A stretch of 47,493 nt of DNA from Prochlorococcus sp. AG-347-J06 (GCA_003281525.1 QCBT01000009.1:1-47493), one strand, 5' to 3'; shown: positions 36,125 through 46,565, numbered from the stretch's first letter. Translations and numbers: made by a program. Notes: generated by a model from the sequence alone, not told the origin.

Positions 36125-37516
36125 ATGCCTTGTGTGATATCTTCTCCTTCAACTGATAGCGGGAAAACTACATTATCCCTTTTGCTATCATGTTGGGCAT
36201 TCTCAAAAGGTATAAAGATACAAACTTTCAAGGTTGGCCCAGATTATCTTGATCAACAACAACTTAGCTCAATTGGCCAACCTATTTGCAGGAATTTAGA
36301 TATTTTTTTAAGTGGTGAGGAATGGGTTCAAGAAAGTTTTTTTAAACATTCTTTGAAATATGAATTCTCGTTAATTGAAGGAGCAATGGGTCTGTTTGAT
36401 GGACTAGGGTCAACCACCTATTCCAGCACAGCAAATATCTCTAAACTTCTCAATGCTCCAATAATTTTTATTGTTAATGCTAGAGGTCAAGTAGCTTCTC
36501 TTTTGGCAACTATTAGAGGTTTTAGAGATTTCGATAGTGAGTTGTCAATAGCAGGAATTATATTTAACAACGTTAATTCAGATAGACATAAAAAATTAAT
36601 CAAAGAAGTTTTTATAAATGAAGATATCGAAATTCTTGGTTTTTTACCATCTGATTCAAAAATAACTTTAAACAAAGCAAATTTAGGTTTGATATCTCCA
36701 ATGGATAATGGAAAAGAAATAGATGTTGAATATTTTGCAAATTTCGCCGAAAGAAATCTCGATGTATTTTCAATTATTAAATTTCTGAAATCTCCCCAAA
36801 AGAAAATGTTTAATTCTTTCAATTTTAAAGATTTTAAAATAGACAAAAGTAAACCTATCGCAATTGCAGAAGATAAAATCTTTCATTTTCAATACCCTGA
36901 AACAAAGGAGTTTTTGAGTGAAATAGGTATACCATTGATTTCATGGAGTATTTTTGATGATGAAGAAATACCTAAAGAGGCTTCTTCTTTAATTATTCCT
37001 GGAGGGTTCCCTGAAAAATATGCTGATCATATAAGTAACTCTATAAAAAGCTTAAATTCGTTAAAGAAATTCCGCAAAAATGGATTTATATATGCTGAGT
37101 GTGGAGGGATGATGATTTTAGGAGACTTCATAAAAGATGAAAATGGTAATAATCATAAAATGAGTGGTATCCTGCCTTTTATCTCAAAAAAAAGTAAACT
37201 TTCAGTAGGTTATAGATACATTGAGGGTTTAAAAGATACTCCAATCATTAAACAAAATCAATTAATAAGAGGACATGAATTTCATTATTGGGAAATTGAA
37301 AATAATTTATCTGAACTTGATTCTGGAAAGGCTGAGCATCAGAAGAACCTTTCTTCCCCATGGAAAATTAAATCTTGGAAAACCGAATATAAAAATGAAG
37401 GCTTTTTTGATGAAAAATTACATGCAAGTTGGATTCACTTACATTTGCCAAGTTCTCCAGAAGCCGCAAAAAACTTTATAGAGTCCACCCAAATTACTTT
37501 TTCAAAGAATTCTTAA
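36125..37516 (+). CDS. cobB: Cobyrinic acid a,c-diamide synthase
   Basis: A 463-residue CobB/CbiA amidotransferase of the cobamide (pseudocobalamin in picocyanobacteria) pathway. The N-terminal dethiobiotin synthase-like ATPase part has the P-loop SPSTDSGKTTLSLLL (7-21) and FKVGPDYLD. The C-terminal class I glutamine amidotransferase part has LIIPGGFPEKYADHI and the nucleophile Cys in YAECGGMM, with the His near the C-terminus (HASWIHLHLP). It starts 3 bases after opcA although the pathways differ, so it is probably in the zwf operon. Its stop shares the four bases TTAA with the convergent gene. Confidence 0.94.
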   Translation: MPCVISSPSTDSGKTTLSLLLSCWAFSKGIKIQTFKVGPDYLDQQQLSSIGQPICRNLDIFLSGEEWVQESFFKHSLKYEFSLIEGAMGLFDGLGSTTYSSTANISKLLNAPIIFIVNARGQVASLLATIRGFRDFDSELSIAGIIFNNVNSDRHKKLIKEVFINEDIEILGFLPSDSKITLNKANLGLISPMDNGKEIDVEYFANFAERNLDVFSIIKFLKSPQKKMFNSFNFKDFKIDKSKPIAIAEDKIFHFQYPETKEFLSEIGIPLISWSIFDDEEIPKEASSLIIPGGFPEKYADHISNSIKSLNSLKKFRKNGFIYAECGGMMILGDFIKDENGNNHKMSGILPFISKKSKLSVGYRYIEGLKDTPIIKQNQLIRGHEFHYWEIENNLSELDSGKAEHQKNLSSPWKIKSWKTEYKNEGFFDEKLHASWIHLHLPSSPEAAKNFIESTQITFSKNS

Positions 37517-37992
37517 TTTATTATCAAATCAAACATTTTGAGAGGTGAACCTAAAAAAAACATTCCAGGCAAAGTGATTAATGGTCCTAAAAAACTCCCT
37601 ACCATGACCTCAATTTTCGTATGACCAAGGGTTTCCTTTAAGAGTAATTCAGATTGAGGGTCTAGTTTTTTTGATAGTTTATTAATTTCTGCAGCTTGAA
37701 TTCCAGCTGATTTTCGAACACCACTTGCGTCATACATAACTATTAGTGCTACAGCAACTGATAATGCGAATATTGAGCTATCAAATCCTAATTCATAACC
37801 TATACCAGATGCAGCGCCAGTTATTAAGGCGGAGTGACTCGAAGGCATACCACCCGTCTCGAACATAATTCCAAATCTTATCTCTCCAGTTGAAAATAAA
37901 TTGAATACAATTTTAAAAAATTGAGCTAGCAAACAGGATAATAGGCTCCAGAAAAGAACTGAATTATTAAAAAAGGAAAAAAACTCAGACAT
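37513..37992 (-). CDS. DUF212 membrane protein, acid phosphatase/haloperoxidase-related
   Basis: A 159-residue membrane protein with four hydrophobic segments. It carries TGGMPSSHSALITGAASGIGYELG, the DUF212 signature related to PAP2 phosphatases, and MYDASGVRKSAGIQAAEINKL. Possible role: lipid or prenyl diphosphate phosphatase, which would fit its place 13 bases after crtE. The catalytic set of true PAP2 enzymes is incomplete, so activity is unproven. Third gene of the folD-crtE run. Confidence 0.82.
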   Translation of the reverse strand: MSEFFSFFNNSVLFWSLLSCLLAQFFKIVFNLFSTGEIRFGIMFETGGMPSSHSALITGAASGIGYELGFDSSIFALSVAVALIVMYDASGVRKSAGIQAAEINKLSKKLDPQSELLLKETLGHTKIEVMVGSFLGPLITLPGMFFLGSPLKMFDLIIN

Positions 37993-38005
37993 AAATTTAA
38001 AATAA

Positions 38006-38908
38006 TTATCTGTCTCTATTTGTAATAAAGTCTGCTAACGATATTAAATACTTTGCATCTGTGCCCCAAGGTTCAATTGCTTTTTTAGCTTTTTCAACTA
38101 AATCAAATGCTCTTTTCTTTGACTCCTCCATTCCAAGTAATTTAGGGTATGTAGTTTTGTCAGCTAAAAGATCTTTGCCTGCAGTCTTACCAAGCTTTTC
38201 ACTGCTGGAAGTTAAATCAAGAATATCATCTATTATTTGGAAGGCTAAACCAATTCCCTCTGCATATGTTGTCAGAGCTTGTAATAGTTTTTCGTTAGCC
38301 CCTGCGATCATCGCACCTGTTCTAACGCAGGCCTTTAATAAAGCCCCAGTCTTGTGAAGATGAATATATTCGAGAGTTTCAAGGTCGACCTCTTTGCCCT
38401 CGCATTCCAAATCAACAACTTGTCCCCCAACTAGGCCTGGTGCGCCAGCAACTAGGGATAATTCGCCAACTACATTTAATAATTTATTTGAATCGACTCC
38501 GGGGCTTCTTAAAGAGACCATTTCAAAAGCCCTTGTTAATAAAGCATCGCCTGCAAGAATAGCAATTGCATCTCCATATACTTTATGATTTGTTGGCCTA
38601 CCTCTTCTCAAGTCATCATTATCCATGGCGGGCAGATCATCATGAATTAAGGACATTGTATGGATCATTTCTATTGCTACCGCAGTAGGAACTGCAAGAG
38701 AAGGTTCTCCTCCAGCTAGTGAACAAGAAGCTAAACATAAAATTGGACGTATTCTTTTCCCTCCAGCTAAGAGGGAATATCTCATTGATTCTCTTAATAT
38801 TTCTGGGTTCTCAGGGCCCAAGGAAAAATCAAGTGCTTCTTCTACAACCTTTTTTGTGTTTTCAAGATATTTTTCAAAATCAGAAATACTATTTATAACT
38901 TCAGTCAT
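38006..38908 (-). CDS. crtE: Geranylgeranyl diphosphate synthase
   Basis: A 300-residue trans-prenyltransferase. The first Asp-rich motif is [10 protein letters not shown] (93-102, [23 protein letters not shown]) and the second is DDILD ([10 protein letters not shown]). GGKRIRP and [10 protein letters not shown] are also present. It supplies C20 units for carotenoids, the phytyl tail of chlorophyll and quinones. The amino acids before the first Asp-rich motif fit a geranylgeranyl or farnesyl synthase; GGPP is the usual cyanobacterial assignment. Follows folD by 36 bases. Confidence 0.92.
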   Translation of the reverse strand: MTEVINSISDFEKYLENTKKVVEEALDFSLGPENPEILRESMRYSLLAGGKRIRPILCLASCSLAGGEPSLAVPTAVAIEMIHTMSLIHDDLPAMDNDDLRRGRPTNHKVYGDAIAILAGDALLTRAFEMVSLRSPGVDSNKLLNVVGELSLVAGAPGLVGGQVVDLECEGKEVDLETLEYIHLHKTGALLKACVRTGAMIAGANEKLLQALTTYAEGIGLAFQIIDDILDLTSSSEKLGKTAGKDLLADKTTYPKLLGMEESKKRAFDLVEKAKKAIEPWGTDAKYLISLADFITNRDR

Positions 38909-38944
38909 TTTATATCTTCAGTAAAAAAAAATTCATCTTAGATT

Positions 38945-39841
38945 TTATGGCAAAAGGTCATTAAGAGTTGATGATAAACCAAATTGTTTTTGCCAGCTAA
39001 AAATAGTATTTACTAGTAACATTGTTACTGTCATTGGTCCAACACCTCCAGGTACAGGTGTATATGCAAATACTTTAGAAATGACATCTTCTAATAATAC
39101 ATCGCCACATAATCTGGTTTGATTTTTATCGGAACTTTTTAATCTATGTATTCCTACATCAACAATTATTGCTCCTTCTTTCACAAAACTCGAATCTACA
39201 AGATTGGGTTTTCCTGCAGCCGCAATTAGAATGTCGGCTTCTCTACAAACTTTATTCAAATTTTTTGTTTTAGAGTGAGTAATTGTTACTGTGCCATTTA
39301 GATTCAACAACATAAGCGATAGGGGTTTCCCAACAAGCAAACTTCTTCCTATGACAACAATTTTCTTACTTTCAATTGTAATATTTTGGGATCTTAATAA
39401 ATTAATAATTCCTGCTGGTGTACATGATCTCATCGCAGGCTCATTTTTTACTAGTTTGCCGATATTTATCTCATTTAGTCCATCTACATCTTTGCTTGGA
39501 TTAATATGGCTGATCAGTTTTTGCTCGTCAAACTTCTTTGGGATGGGAAGTTGAAGTAACATTCCATCAATATCCTTATCAGAATTAAGTTTGATTATTA
39601 ATTGTTCAACGTCTTTTTGCTCTACACTATCTTTTAGATGAAAGATAAAGCTCTTTATTCCAATCCTTGAACATGCTTTTTCCTTGTTTTTAACGTAAAC
39701 ACCACTCGCGGGGTCTTCACCTATTCTTATTACGGCTAGACCGGGAGCCCTTTTTGCAATTATTTTATTACTTGAGATATAATCAGTTAATCTTTCTTCA
39801 ATTTCAAGAGATAATTTTTTACCATCTAATTTTAATGACAT
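38945..39841 (-). CDS. folD: Bifunctional methylenetetrahydrofolate dehydrogenase/cyclohydrolase
   Basis: A 298-residue FolD interconverting methylene-, methenyl- and 10-formyl-tetrahydrofolate. [12 protein letters not shown] holds the catalytic Lys; [51 protein letters not shown] and [16 protein letters not shown] are all family signatures. It is the first gene of the minus-strand run folD-crtE-DUF212, and divergent from the PgpH-like gene with 74 bases between. Confidence 0.96.
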   Translation of the reverse strand: MSLKLDGKKLSLEIEERLTDYISSNKIIAKRAPGLAVIRIGEDPASGVYVKNKEKACSRIGIKSFIFHLKDSVEQKDVEQLIIKLNSDKDIDGMLLQLPIPKKFDEQKLISHINPSKDVDGLNEINIGKLVKNEPAMRSCTPAGIINLLRSQNITIESKKIVVIGRSLLVGKPLSLMLLNLNGTVTITHSKTKNLNKVCREADILIAAAGKPNLVDSSFVKEGAIIVDVGIHRLKSSDKNQTRLCGDVLLEDVISKVFAYTPVPGGVGPMTVTMLLVNTIFSWQKQFGLSSTLNDLLP

Positions 39842-39915
39842 TTAGAAAAACATCTCCTTTTTACACCTAGCATGCCTATAATTTTAAATTATTCAAATAG
39901 ATTTATCTATATTCT

Positions 39916-41388
39916 GTGCAAAACATCATAACTACCTTAAAGAAATTGTTTTATCTGTGGAGGCGAAGTCAAGTCCCAGCAAAACAACCAATTAAAATTT
40001 CAAGAATAGATAATCTCATAATTTTTTTAGTATGCATTTTAATTTCAATAATTTCTTCTTATAAACTACTTCTTATCACACCTTTAAACATAGGAGATAT
40101 TTTCTCTTGGTTTTTGACCTTTACTGAAATACTTATTAGTTCCGTAGTTTTGATATTAGTTTCAAAAAAAGAGAATCCCACAATTTCTTCAAGACAGATC
40201 TTTTTGATCATTACTCTTCTTTTAGCTGTACAGGTTACGAAATTAGCCTTAGCTTCAACCATAAGTCCATTACCTATGATTATTCCACCGGCATTAATAA
40301 TATCCCAAGGAATGGGAAGCATAACAGCTTTAACTTGGGTATCAATAGCTGCTCTTATTTGGCCAGACCCACAAATTATTATCAATAACAATTTATTTTT
40401 TATTTTATTAGTTTGCGCTTCAATAGTATCTCTTCTTGGAGGCAAAATAAGAAGTAGAGCTCAGTTACTTCAACTATCAATTTTTGTCCCCATAGGATCG
40501 TTCTTGAGTCAATGGATATTGATAGGTAAATATAAAATATCTATTATTAATAGGCAAGATTTTGTTTTAGCTAATGGGGATATATTTTCTGATTCCTTGC
40601 TATTAGCAATAGTTATGCTTTTTACAATTTTATTTATTCCTATTTTTGAATCGATATTCGGATTATTAACTAAAGCAAGACTACTCGAATTGGCTGATAA
40701 GGAGAAACCTCTAATTAGAAGATTGTCTCTAGAAGCTCCTGGCACTTTTGAACATACCTTACTTATATGCGGTCTAGCAGAGGAAGCAACAAGAATGATT
40801 GGTGGCGATATTGATCTAATTAAAACCGGAGCGCTATATCATGATGTTGGCAAATTGCATGCACCTAATTGGTTTATTGAAAATCAGGATGGATCAAAAA
40901 ATCCTCATGATGAATTAGATGATCCGATTAAAAGTGCAGAAGTACTGCAGGCTCATGTTGATGAAGGATTGAAATTTGCAAGAAAAAATAGACTGCCTAA
41001 TCTGATAGCTAATTTTATTCCTGAACATCAGGGTACTCTTAAAATGGGATACTTTTTTCAAAAAGCCAAAGAAAAAAATCTTGACATTAATGAATATTAT
41101 TTTAGATACAAAGGCCCTATTCCTCAGTCCAAAGAAACAGCTATTTTAATGCTTGCGGATGGATGTGAAGCAGCACTTAGAGCTATGAATATCAATGCAT
41201 CTGATAAAGAAGCTTTGGGAACAATTTCTAATATCATCTACTCGCGTAAAAAAGATGGTCAACTTGATGATAGTAATTTATCGAAAGGAGAAATTTTTCT
41301 AATAAAAAGGGCGTTCTTGAATGTGTGGAAAAGAATTAGACACAGAAGAATTCAGTATCCAACAAGCAAGAATAATACGTTTTCTTAA
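39916..41388 (+). CDS. Membrane HD-domain phosphohydrolase, PgpH-like (candidate c-di-AMP phosphodiesterase)
   Basis: A 490-residue protein: six or seven hydrophobic helices (about 30-245) and a cytosolic HD domain. The HD region matches PgpH, which hydrolyses c-di-AMP: LLELADKEKPLIRRLSLEAPGTFEH (His280), YHDVGK (His309-Asp310), QAHVDEG (His347), PEHQGT (His371) and MLADGCEAA (Asp415). PgpH proteins usually have a His-His pair in the PEHxGT position; here the second is Gln372 (codon CAG). The large extracellular 7TMR-HDED domain of Firmicute PgpH is absent. Start is GTG at 39916. With cdaA in the same window, a c-di-AMP make-and-break pair is plausible but untested. Confidence 0.85.
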   Translation: MQNIITTLKKLFYLWRRSQVPAKQPIKISRIDNLIIFLVCILISIISSYKLLLITPLNIGDIFSWFLTFTEILISSVVLILVSKKENPTISSRQIFLIITLLLAVQVTKLALASTISPLPMIIPPALIISQGMGSITALTWVSIAALIWPDPQIIINNNLFFILLVCASIVSLLGGKIRSRAQLLQLSIFVPIGSFLSQWILIGKYKISIINRQDFVLANGDIFSDSLLLAIVMLFTILFIPIFESIFGLLTKARLLELADKEKPLIRRLSLEAPGTFEHTLLICGLAEEATRMIGGDIDLIKTGALYHDVGKLHAPNWFIENQDGSKNPHDELDDPIKSAEVLQAHVDEGLKFARKNRLPNLIANFIPEHQGTLKMGYFFQKAKEKNLDINEYYFRYKGPIPQSKETAILMLADGCEAALRAMNINASDKEALGTISNIIYSRKKDGQLDDSNLSKGEIFLIKRAFLNVWKRIRHRRIQYPTSKNNTFS

Positions 41389-41397
41389 TTTTTAATT

Positions 41398-41790
41398 CTA
41401 TAACCTAATATTTCTTCGATGTTTCGGATTACACCAATAAATAAGAGCTAACGTACTTAATAATGTTGTTAAAAGAGTAAACCCACCAACTCCATAAATG
41501 TCTTGAATAGTTATGAGCCTTACAACTGAATAAGGACCCGTACCAGAAATTACCATTGATAAAGATACTAGAGTTAAAGTTACTCCCCATTTTCTCTCAG
41601 CTAAAAGAGCTGCTGAAGAAACTATTCCAACAATTGCAGCTGGCCATCCAATACTTATGGCAAGAGTTATATTCGCAACTTTTAGTGGAGGTCCATAACT
41701 TATTATTAAAGCGATTATTGGAAGTGCAATTATGTTGCCGATTAAACCAACCCACGAAAGTGCCCAATATCCAAGTACCCTTTCTCTCAT
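41398..41790 (-). CDS. Small integral membrane protein, unknown function
   Basis: A 130-residue protein with four predicted membrane helices (about 8-30, 40-65, 70-85, 100-122) and basic ends (MRER..., ...CNPKHRRNIRL). Not recognised. The gene is convergent with the PgpH-like gene (9 bases between stops) and 83 bases downstream of leuA on the same strand. Conserved-looking Gly/Pro patterns (GLIGNIIALPIIALIISYGPP) suggest a real protein rather than a chance ORF. Confidence 0.65.
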   Translation of the reverse strand: MRERVLGYWALSWVGLIGNIIALPIIALIISYGPPLKVANITLAISIGWPAAIVGIVSSAALLAERKWGVTLTLVSLSMVISGTGPYSVVRLITIQDIYGVGGFTLLTTLLSTLALIYWCNPKHRRNIRL

Positions 41791-41873
41791 TATTTACTGC
41801 TTTGACTAATTAATTTAATCTACAATATTATGAGACTATTTTTAATGTTCCTTAATAATCCTAAGAAAATAAT

Positions 41874-43514
41874 TTAATTTGCAGGATTAGTTAGGAATTT
41901 ATTATCAGAGTTCTCTAAATTATCAAATTGTGGATGGATTGAATTTTTTTTCTCGGAAAATACAAGTCTATTTAGTGCATTAACGTAAGCATTCGCTGCC
42001 GCAACTACGACGTCTGTATCAGCAGAATGACCTGAATATATTTTATTGTCCCTTCTTATTCTTATTGTTACTTCGCCCAAAGCATCAATCCCCTCTGTAA
42101 CCGACTTAACAGAAAATTCAATTAATTCATTAGGAACTTTAGCTAATTTATTTAAAGCCTCGCATACAGCATCAACTGGTCCAGTACCTATTGATACAGC
42201 AGTATCCTCACTATTATCTTCCGTGTTTAGAAGGGAAATGGTAGCAGTAGGTTTAGAGGCGTTACCGCAACTTACTTGTACAAGACTTAATTGAAATTTA
42301 GCTTCTGGGAGCTGAACTTGTTCACTAACAATTGCTTCTAAGTCTCTATCAGTAATTTCTCTTTTTCTGTCAGCTAAATCCTTAAAACGAGCAAAAGCAT
42401 CATTTAAATCTTCTCGGCTCAAGTCATATCCCATCTCTTCTAATCTTGCTCTTACGGCACTTCTTCCACTAAGTTTCCCTAAAGATATTTTGTTGTCACT
42501 CAAACCAACAGTTTTTGCATCGATAATTTCGTAAGTTAGTCTATTTTTTAAAACCCCATCCTGATGGATGCCTGACTCATGTGCAAAAGCGTTAGCTCCC
42601 ACAATTGCTTTATTAGGTTGTACAGTCATTCCAGTTAGGTTGGAAACAAGTCTAGAGGTTTTTGTTATTTCTTCTGTTCTTATCGCCGTAAGGGGAGTAG
42701 GGGAATTTGGATTTCTTTTAAAAAAATTATTAAAAAAACTTTTCCTAACATGAAGTGCCATTACTAATTCTTCTAGAGAAGCATTCCCGGCTCTTTCACC
42801 AATTCCATTAATAGTACATTCTAGTTGTCTTGCTCCATTTTTTACTGCCTCAAGAAAATTGGCAACTGCTAAACCTAAATCATTATGACCATGAACTGAG
42901 ATTACTGCCTCATCAATATTTGGAACATTTTTATTTATATCAGCAATTAGTTTGCCAAATTCACTAGGAGTTGTAAATCCAACAGTATCAGGGATATTTA
43001 TTGTTGTCGCTCCTGCAGAAATTGCTAGTTGAATCACTTCGTATAAAAAGTCAGGATCACTCCTTGAGGCATCTTCACAAGAAAACTCAATATCCTCTAC
43101 TAATGATTTTGCATAATTAACCATTTCTGGAACTATTTGAAGAACATCTTTTCTGGATTTTTTAAGTTTATGTGTAAGGTGAATATCACTTGTCGCAATA
43201 AAAGTATGTATTCTTTTCTTGGGAGCTGGACTTACTGCTTCGTAACATGCTTTTATATCGCCTTTAGACGCTCTAGCTAAACCGCATATTACAGGGCCAT
43301 TTTCTTTTCCAACTGCATTGGCAATTTTATTAACAGCTTTAAAATCTCCTGGACTTGCGAAAGGGAATCCAGCTTCAATAACATCTACTCCTAATCTTGC
43401 TAATTGATGGGCGATAGCAAGTTTTTCTTCTAGATTTAAACTGGCACCAGGAGATTGCTCTCCATCTCGAAGAGTTGTATCAAATATCAAAATTCTTCCA
43501 GGATCTTTTGACAT
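41874..43514 (-). CDS. leuA: 2-Isopropylmalate synthase
   Basis: A 546-residue first enzyme of leucine synthesis, condensing acetyl-CoA with 2-ketoisovalerate. The HMGL-like domain has [16 protein letters not shown] (11-26), [26 protein letters not shown] and [16 protein letters not shown]; the [15 protein letters not shown] block follows. The C-terminal regulatory LeuA dimer domain (about 400-520) carries leucine feedback inhibition. It is divergent from the GH57 gene. The 227-base gap is rich in inverted repeats but shows no convincing leader peptide with Leu codons. Confidence 0.96.
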   Translation of the reverse strand: MSKDPGRILIFDTTLRDGEQSPGASLNLEEKLAIAHQLARLGVDVIEAGFPFASPGDFKAVNKIANAVGKENGPVICGLARASKGDIKACYEAVSPAPKKRIHTFIATSDIHLTHKLKKSRKDVLQIVPEMVNYAKSLVEDIEFSCEDASRSDPDFLYEVIQLAISAGATTINIPDTVGFTTPSEFGKLIADINKNVPNIDEAVISVHGHNDLGLAVANFLEAVKNGARQLECTINGIGERAGNASLEELVMALHVRKSFFNNFFKRNPNSPTPLTAIRTEEITKTSRLVSNLTGMTVQPNKAIVGANAFAHESGIHQDGVLKNRLTYEIIDAKTVGLSDNKISLGKLSGRSAVRARLEEMGYDLSREDLNDAFARFKDLADRKREITDRDLEAIVSEQVQLPEAKFQLSLVQVSCGNASKPTATISLLNTEDNSEDTAVSIGTGPVDAVCEALNKLAKVPNELIEFSVKSVTEGIDALGEVTIRIRRDNKIYSGHSADTDVVVAAANAYVNALNRLVFSEKKNSIHPQFDNLENSDNKFLTNPAN

Positions 43515-43639
43515 TAGAGGGGATAACTTAAACTTATATTAAGCTAATTAAAAAAATTTGACTAGATTTGGTTCAATAATAATTTGGTGAAAGTTTATAA
43601 CTTAAATAATATTGGTTAAAATTCTGAAAAAATAAATAA

Positions 43640-43716
43640 AATACTTAAATTTTTAAAGTATTCTTTAAAGATTAAAGGCTTCTTTAACTATAAAAAATAA
43701 TTTCGATTTTTTATAG
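43640..43716. repeat. Row of perfect inverted repeats between leuA and the GH57 gene
   Basis: Four symmetric elements follow one another in 77 bases. They are AATACTT/AAGTATT (43640-43646/43656-43662), the palindrome TCTTTAAAGA (43662-43671), TTAAAG/CTTTAA with loop GCTT (43672-43677/43682-43687), and CTATAAAAAAT/ATTTTTTATAG (43688-43698/43706-43716, 11 bp, 7-base loop). The last ends 25 bases before the GH57 ATG at 43742. Because the flanking genes diverge, none of these can terminate either. They may form a GH57 leader or be protein-binding sites. The rest of the gap (43515-43639) is plain AT-rich sequence. Confidence 0.5.
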
Positions 43717-43741
43717 AACTATTGTTATAAATTTAAAAAGT

Positions 43742-45325
43742 ATGAATGGGCAATACTCTAAAAATAATGTCTTAGGCCAGTTAGCGATAGTTTTACATGC
43801 TCATTTACCTTACGTCAGAAAAAATGAAAAAAACTCCTTAGAAGAGGATTGGTTATTTCAGGCGATTTTGGAATGTTACATACCACTACTTCAATCAATA
43901 GAATCTTCCAAAAAGGAAAATCCTTTAAATACCAAACTTACTATTAGTTTGTCTCCAACATTATTATCACTTCTAAATAATAAAAAAATTCAAGAAACAT
44001 TCCCAAGCTGGATTGAAACAAGAAATGATTTATTAAACGAACTGCCAAAAAAAGAAAAAAATGCTTCTGCATTTTTAATGAATAATCTTAATGAAAAATA
44101 CTTGTATTGGCAAAAATGTTCTGGAAATTTAATTGAGAAGTTTAGAGTTTTAAATAACTCTGGAAATTTGGATATTCTTACTTGTGCTGCTACACATGGA
44201 TATTTGCCAATCCTAAGGGAGAATCCAGAAACTGTTAAAGGACAAATCAATACAGCCATTAGAAACCATGAAAATATTTTTGGAACTAAGCCTTTAGGGA
44301 TTTGGTTACCTGAATGTGCATATTATGAGAATTTAGATGAAATGCTATTTAAGTGCGGAATTAGATATGCAATCTTAGATGGTCACGGTATTCTAAACGC
44401 TACACCAAGGCCTAGGTATGGTGTTTACGCGCCAATATGTTCGAAAAAAGGAGTTGCATTCTTTGGAAGAGATAGTGAGTCAACTTTACCCGTTTGGTCT
44501 GCAAAGGAAGGGTTCCCAGGAGACAAAGTTTATAGGGAATTTCATAAAGATTTGGGATGGGAATTACCTATCTCCAAACTCCAAAAGAAAGGCATCTTAA
44601 CTAAAAGACCTTTGGGTTTGAAGTTTCATAAGATTACAAATGATAATGTACCATTAGGTGAAAAGGAGTTTTACTTAGAAAATGAAGCCAAAAAGAAGGT
44701 TGCAGAACATGCAGATACTTATCTTCTCGCGAGATCCAAGCAATTAGAAAAATTAACTTTATCCTCTTCCTTTAAGCCCTTATTGGTAGCTCCATTTGAT
44801 GCTGAATTATTTGGTCATTGGTGGTATGAGGGACCTTCTTTTATTGAAAATATTTTAAAAAAATCTAGTAAATATTCAATTAAGCTTACAAATTTAAAAG
44901 AATTCTTAATTCAAAAGCCAAACATTCAGATCTGCGATCCATCACCATCAAGCTGGGGACAAGGAGGTTACCATAACTACTGGATTAATGATGCAAATGC
45001 ATGGATTGTTCCGGAAATCACTAAAGCAGGCTCAACTTTTGTTGATTTATGCTCTAAAAATTTTAGTAATGACTTATCTCAAAGACTTTTCAAGCAAGCA
45101 GCAAGAGAATTACTTCTTTCTGAATCTTCTGATTGGAGTTTTATACTAAGAGCTGGAACTACAACTGAGCTTGCAAAAGAGAGGATAGAAAGACATTTGT
45201 TTAGGTTCTGGAAAATAGTTGAAATGATTAAAAATAATTCCAATATTAATCTAAAATTTCTTGAAGATATTGAGGAAGAAGATGAAGTTTTCCCAGATAT
45301 TAATATTGATGATTGGCGAAAATAA
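43742..45325 (+). CDS. GH57 glycoside hydrolase family protein (candidate glucan-branching enzyme)
   Basis: A 527-residue GH57 family protein with a C-terminal DUF1957-type domain. The barrel begins with LAIVLHAHLPYVR. The nucleophile is in GIWLPECAYYE (Glu191), the acid/base in LVAPFDAELFGHWWYEGP (Asp353). A C-terminal helical domain with SSDWSFILRAGTTTELAKERIERHLFRFWKI follows. Characterised members with this layout are 1,4-alpha-glucan branching enzymes acting on glycogen, but others are inactive or have other glucan specificities. It probably acts with MalQ on storage glucan. Convergent with lycopene cyclase, 5 bases apart. Confidence 0.88.
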   Translation: MNGQYSKNNVLGQLAIVLHAHLPYVRKNEKNSLEEDWLFQAILECYIPLLQSIESSKKENPLNTKLTISLSPTLLSLLNNKKIQETFPSWIETRNDLLNELPKKEKNASAFLMNNLNEKYLYWQKCSGNLIEKFRVLNNSGNLDILTCAATHGYLPILRENPETVKGQINTAIRNHENIFGTKPLGIWLPECAYYENLDEMLFKCGIRYAILDGHGILNATPRPRYGVYAPICSKKGVAFFGRDSESTLPVWSAKEGFPGDKVYREFHKDLGWELPISKLQKKGILTKRPLGLKFHKITNDNVPLGEKEFYLENEAKKKVAEHADTYLLARSKQLEKLTLSSSFKPLLVAPFDAELFGHWWYEGPSFIENILKKSSKYSIKLTNLKEFLIQKPNIQICDPSPSSWGQGGYHNYWINDANAWIVPEITKAGSTFVDLCSKNFSNDLSQRLFKQAARELLLSESSDWSFILRAGTTTELAKERIERHLFRFWKIVEMIKNNSNINLKFLEDIEEEDEVFPDINIDDWRK

Positions 45326-45330
45326 AAAAA

Positions 45331-46542
45331 CTAACTTAAATTAAGCATTCCTAGTTTTACTTTTAGAGGTGAATTTATAAACATCTTACTCATAACGTAA
45401 ATTAGTTTTGGGAGTGGAAGTGTATTAGTAAGAAAACCTATCCATTCATTGGTTGATAATCTAAAGAAATTTGAGAAAAAGCTTCTTAATCTACTTTCGT
45501 CAAAACTCATCAATCTTTTAAGACCATATTGGTAAAGTTTATGCCTTTGTGTTAACTCGTAAGGCCATAGGACCCCCCAACCTTTTGTTGCCAGTTCAAG
45601 AGAACTTAGATGAGGTTCTTTTAAAAAGATTGCTAATTTTTCTGCAAGTAGTGGAGCTCTCCTTAATAAAGATCCGATCATGTATCCTGATGCAGGATGC
45701 ACCATGCTGGCAGACCCTCCAAAACCAAGTACAAATTGTTTTTTAAATGGGAGGGGTAAATTCATTGGAAAAAGGCAATTCTCTTCATGAAAAATTTCAC
45801 TTACCTCAATACCCTTACTATTTAGTCTTTTAAAAAGTCTTTTTTTAAGATTCTCTTGGGATAGTGCAGGAAAACTAGCTAATGATGTTTCTTCAACAAA
45901 AAAAGTTTCATTTCCAAGATCCATTGCATAAAGAAATGATGGCGATGATAACTTTTCTTCAATGTTTAAATGATTTGGACGAAAATCCATTAAAACAAAT
46001 TGTTCCTTATTGACTGGAGGCGATGAAAATTTGCCGACAATTCCATACGCAGCTTGTTGAGCGATTTCATTTTGGACTGGCCTTTTTACAAATTTACTTT
46101 TGTGACCACTGGCATCAATGACTAACCTTGCCTTTATTCTTAGTCCTGAAAAACAAATTACCTCAGATATTTTATTTTTCTCTTTAATATCTTTTGCTGT
46201 TTCATTTAACCATTCAATCCCTTTACACTTTTTTAAAAGTTCGTTTTGAAAGGCTTCTTGATTGATTAAACCATAATCGTAATTATGTTTTGTTGGATTA
46301 TCTCCCTTTTTATTTTCCCCATTTCCAAAAAAACTAACTGTTTTACACCATCTATGAGATAACAAAGACTCTAATCCTAATTCCTCTAATTCAGAAGCCC
46401 AAATACCATATGTATTCTCCCATTTTTCATTCGGAGATTTAGTTGATATCCCCTTTATATTAAGATTTTGCTTGGCTAATTCTGAAGCCAAACATAGTGC
46501 AGCAGGCCCAGAACCTAGAATTAAAATATCAAGTATTTCCAT
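45331..46542 (-). CDS. crtL: Lycopene cyclase, CrtL family (probably beta)
   Basis: A 403-residue flavoprotein that forms ionone rings on lycopene. N-terminal dinucleotide fold ILGSGPAALCLASELAKQ (8-25), YGIWASELEELGLESLL, RLVIDASGHKSKFV, FLYAMDLGNETFFVEETSLA and GGSASMVHPASGYMIGSLLRRAP are CrtL signatures. Prochlorococcus carries two paralogues (beta and epsilon). Placement beside gyrA and leuA fits my memory of the beta gene, but residues that decide ring type were not tested. Starts 23 bases after gyrA. Confidence 0.88.
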   Translation of the reverse strand: MEILDILILGSGPAALCLASELAKQNLNIKGISTKSPNEKWENTYGIWASELEELGLESLLSHRWCKTVSFFGNGENKKGDNPTKHNYDYGLINQEAFQNELLKKCKGIEWLNETAKDIKEKNKISEVICFSGLRIKARLVIDASGHKSKFVKRPVQNEIAQQAAYGIVGKFSSPPVNKEQFVLMDFRPNHLNIEEKLSSPSFLYAMDLGNETFFVEETSLASFPALSQENLKKRLFKRLNSKGIEVSEIFHEENCLFPMNLPLPFKKQFVLGFGGSASMVHPASGYMIGSLLRRAPLLAEKLAIFLKEPHLSSLELATKGWGVLWPYELTQRHKLYQYGLKRLMSFDESRLRSFFSNFFRLSTNEWIGFLTNTLPLPKLIYVMSKMFINSPLKVKLGMLNLS

Positions 46543-46565
46543 ATGATCTAATAAACCATTTTCTT

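Noticed and set aside
40059..40445. 128-codon minus-strand frame within the PgpH-like gene
   Set aside because: Antisense to transmembrane helices; no independent support.
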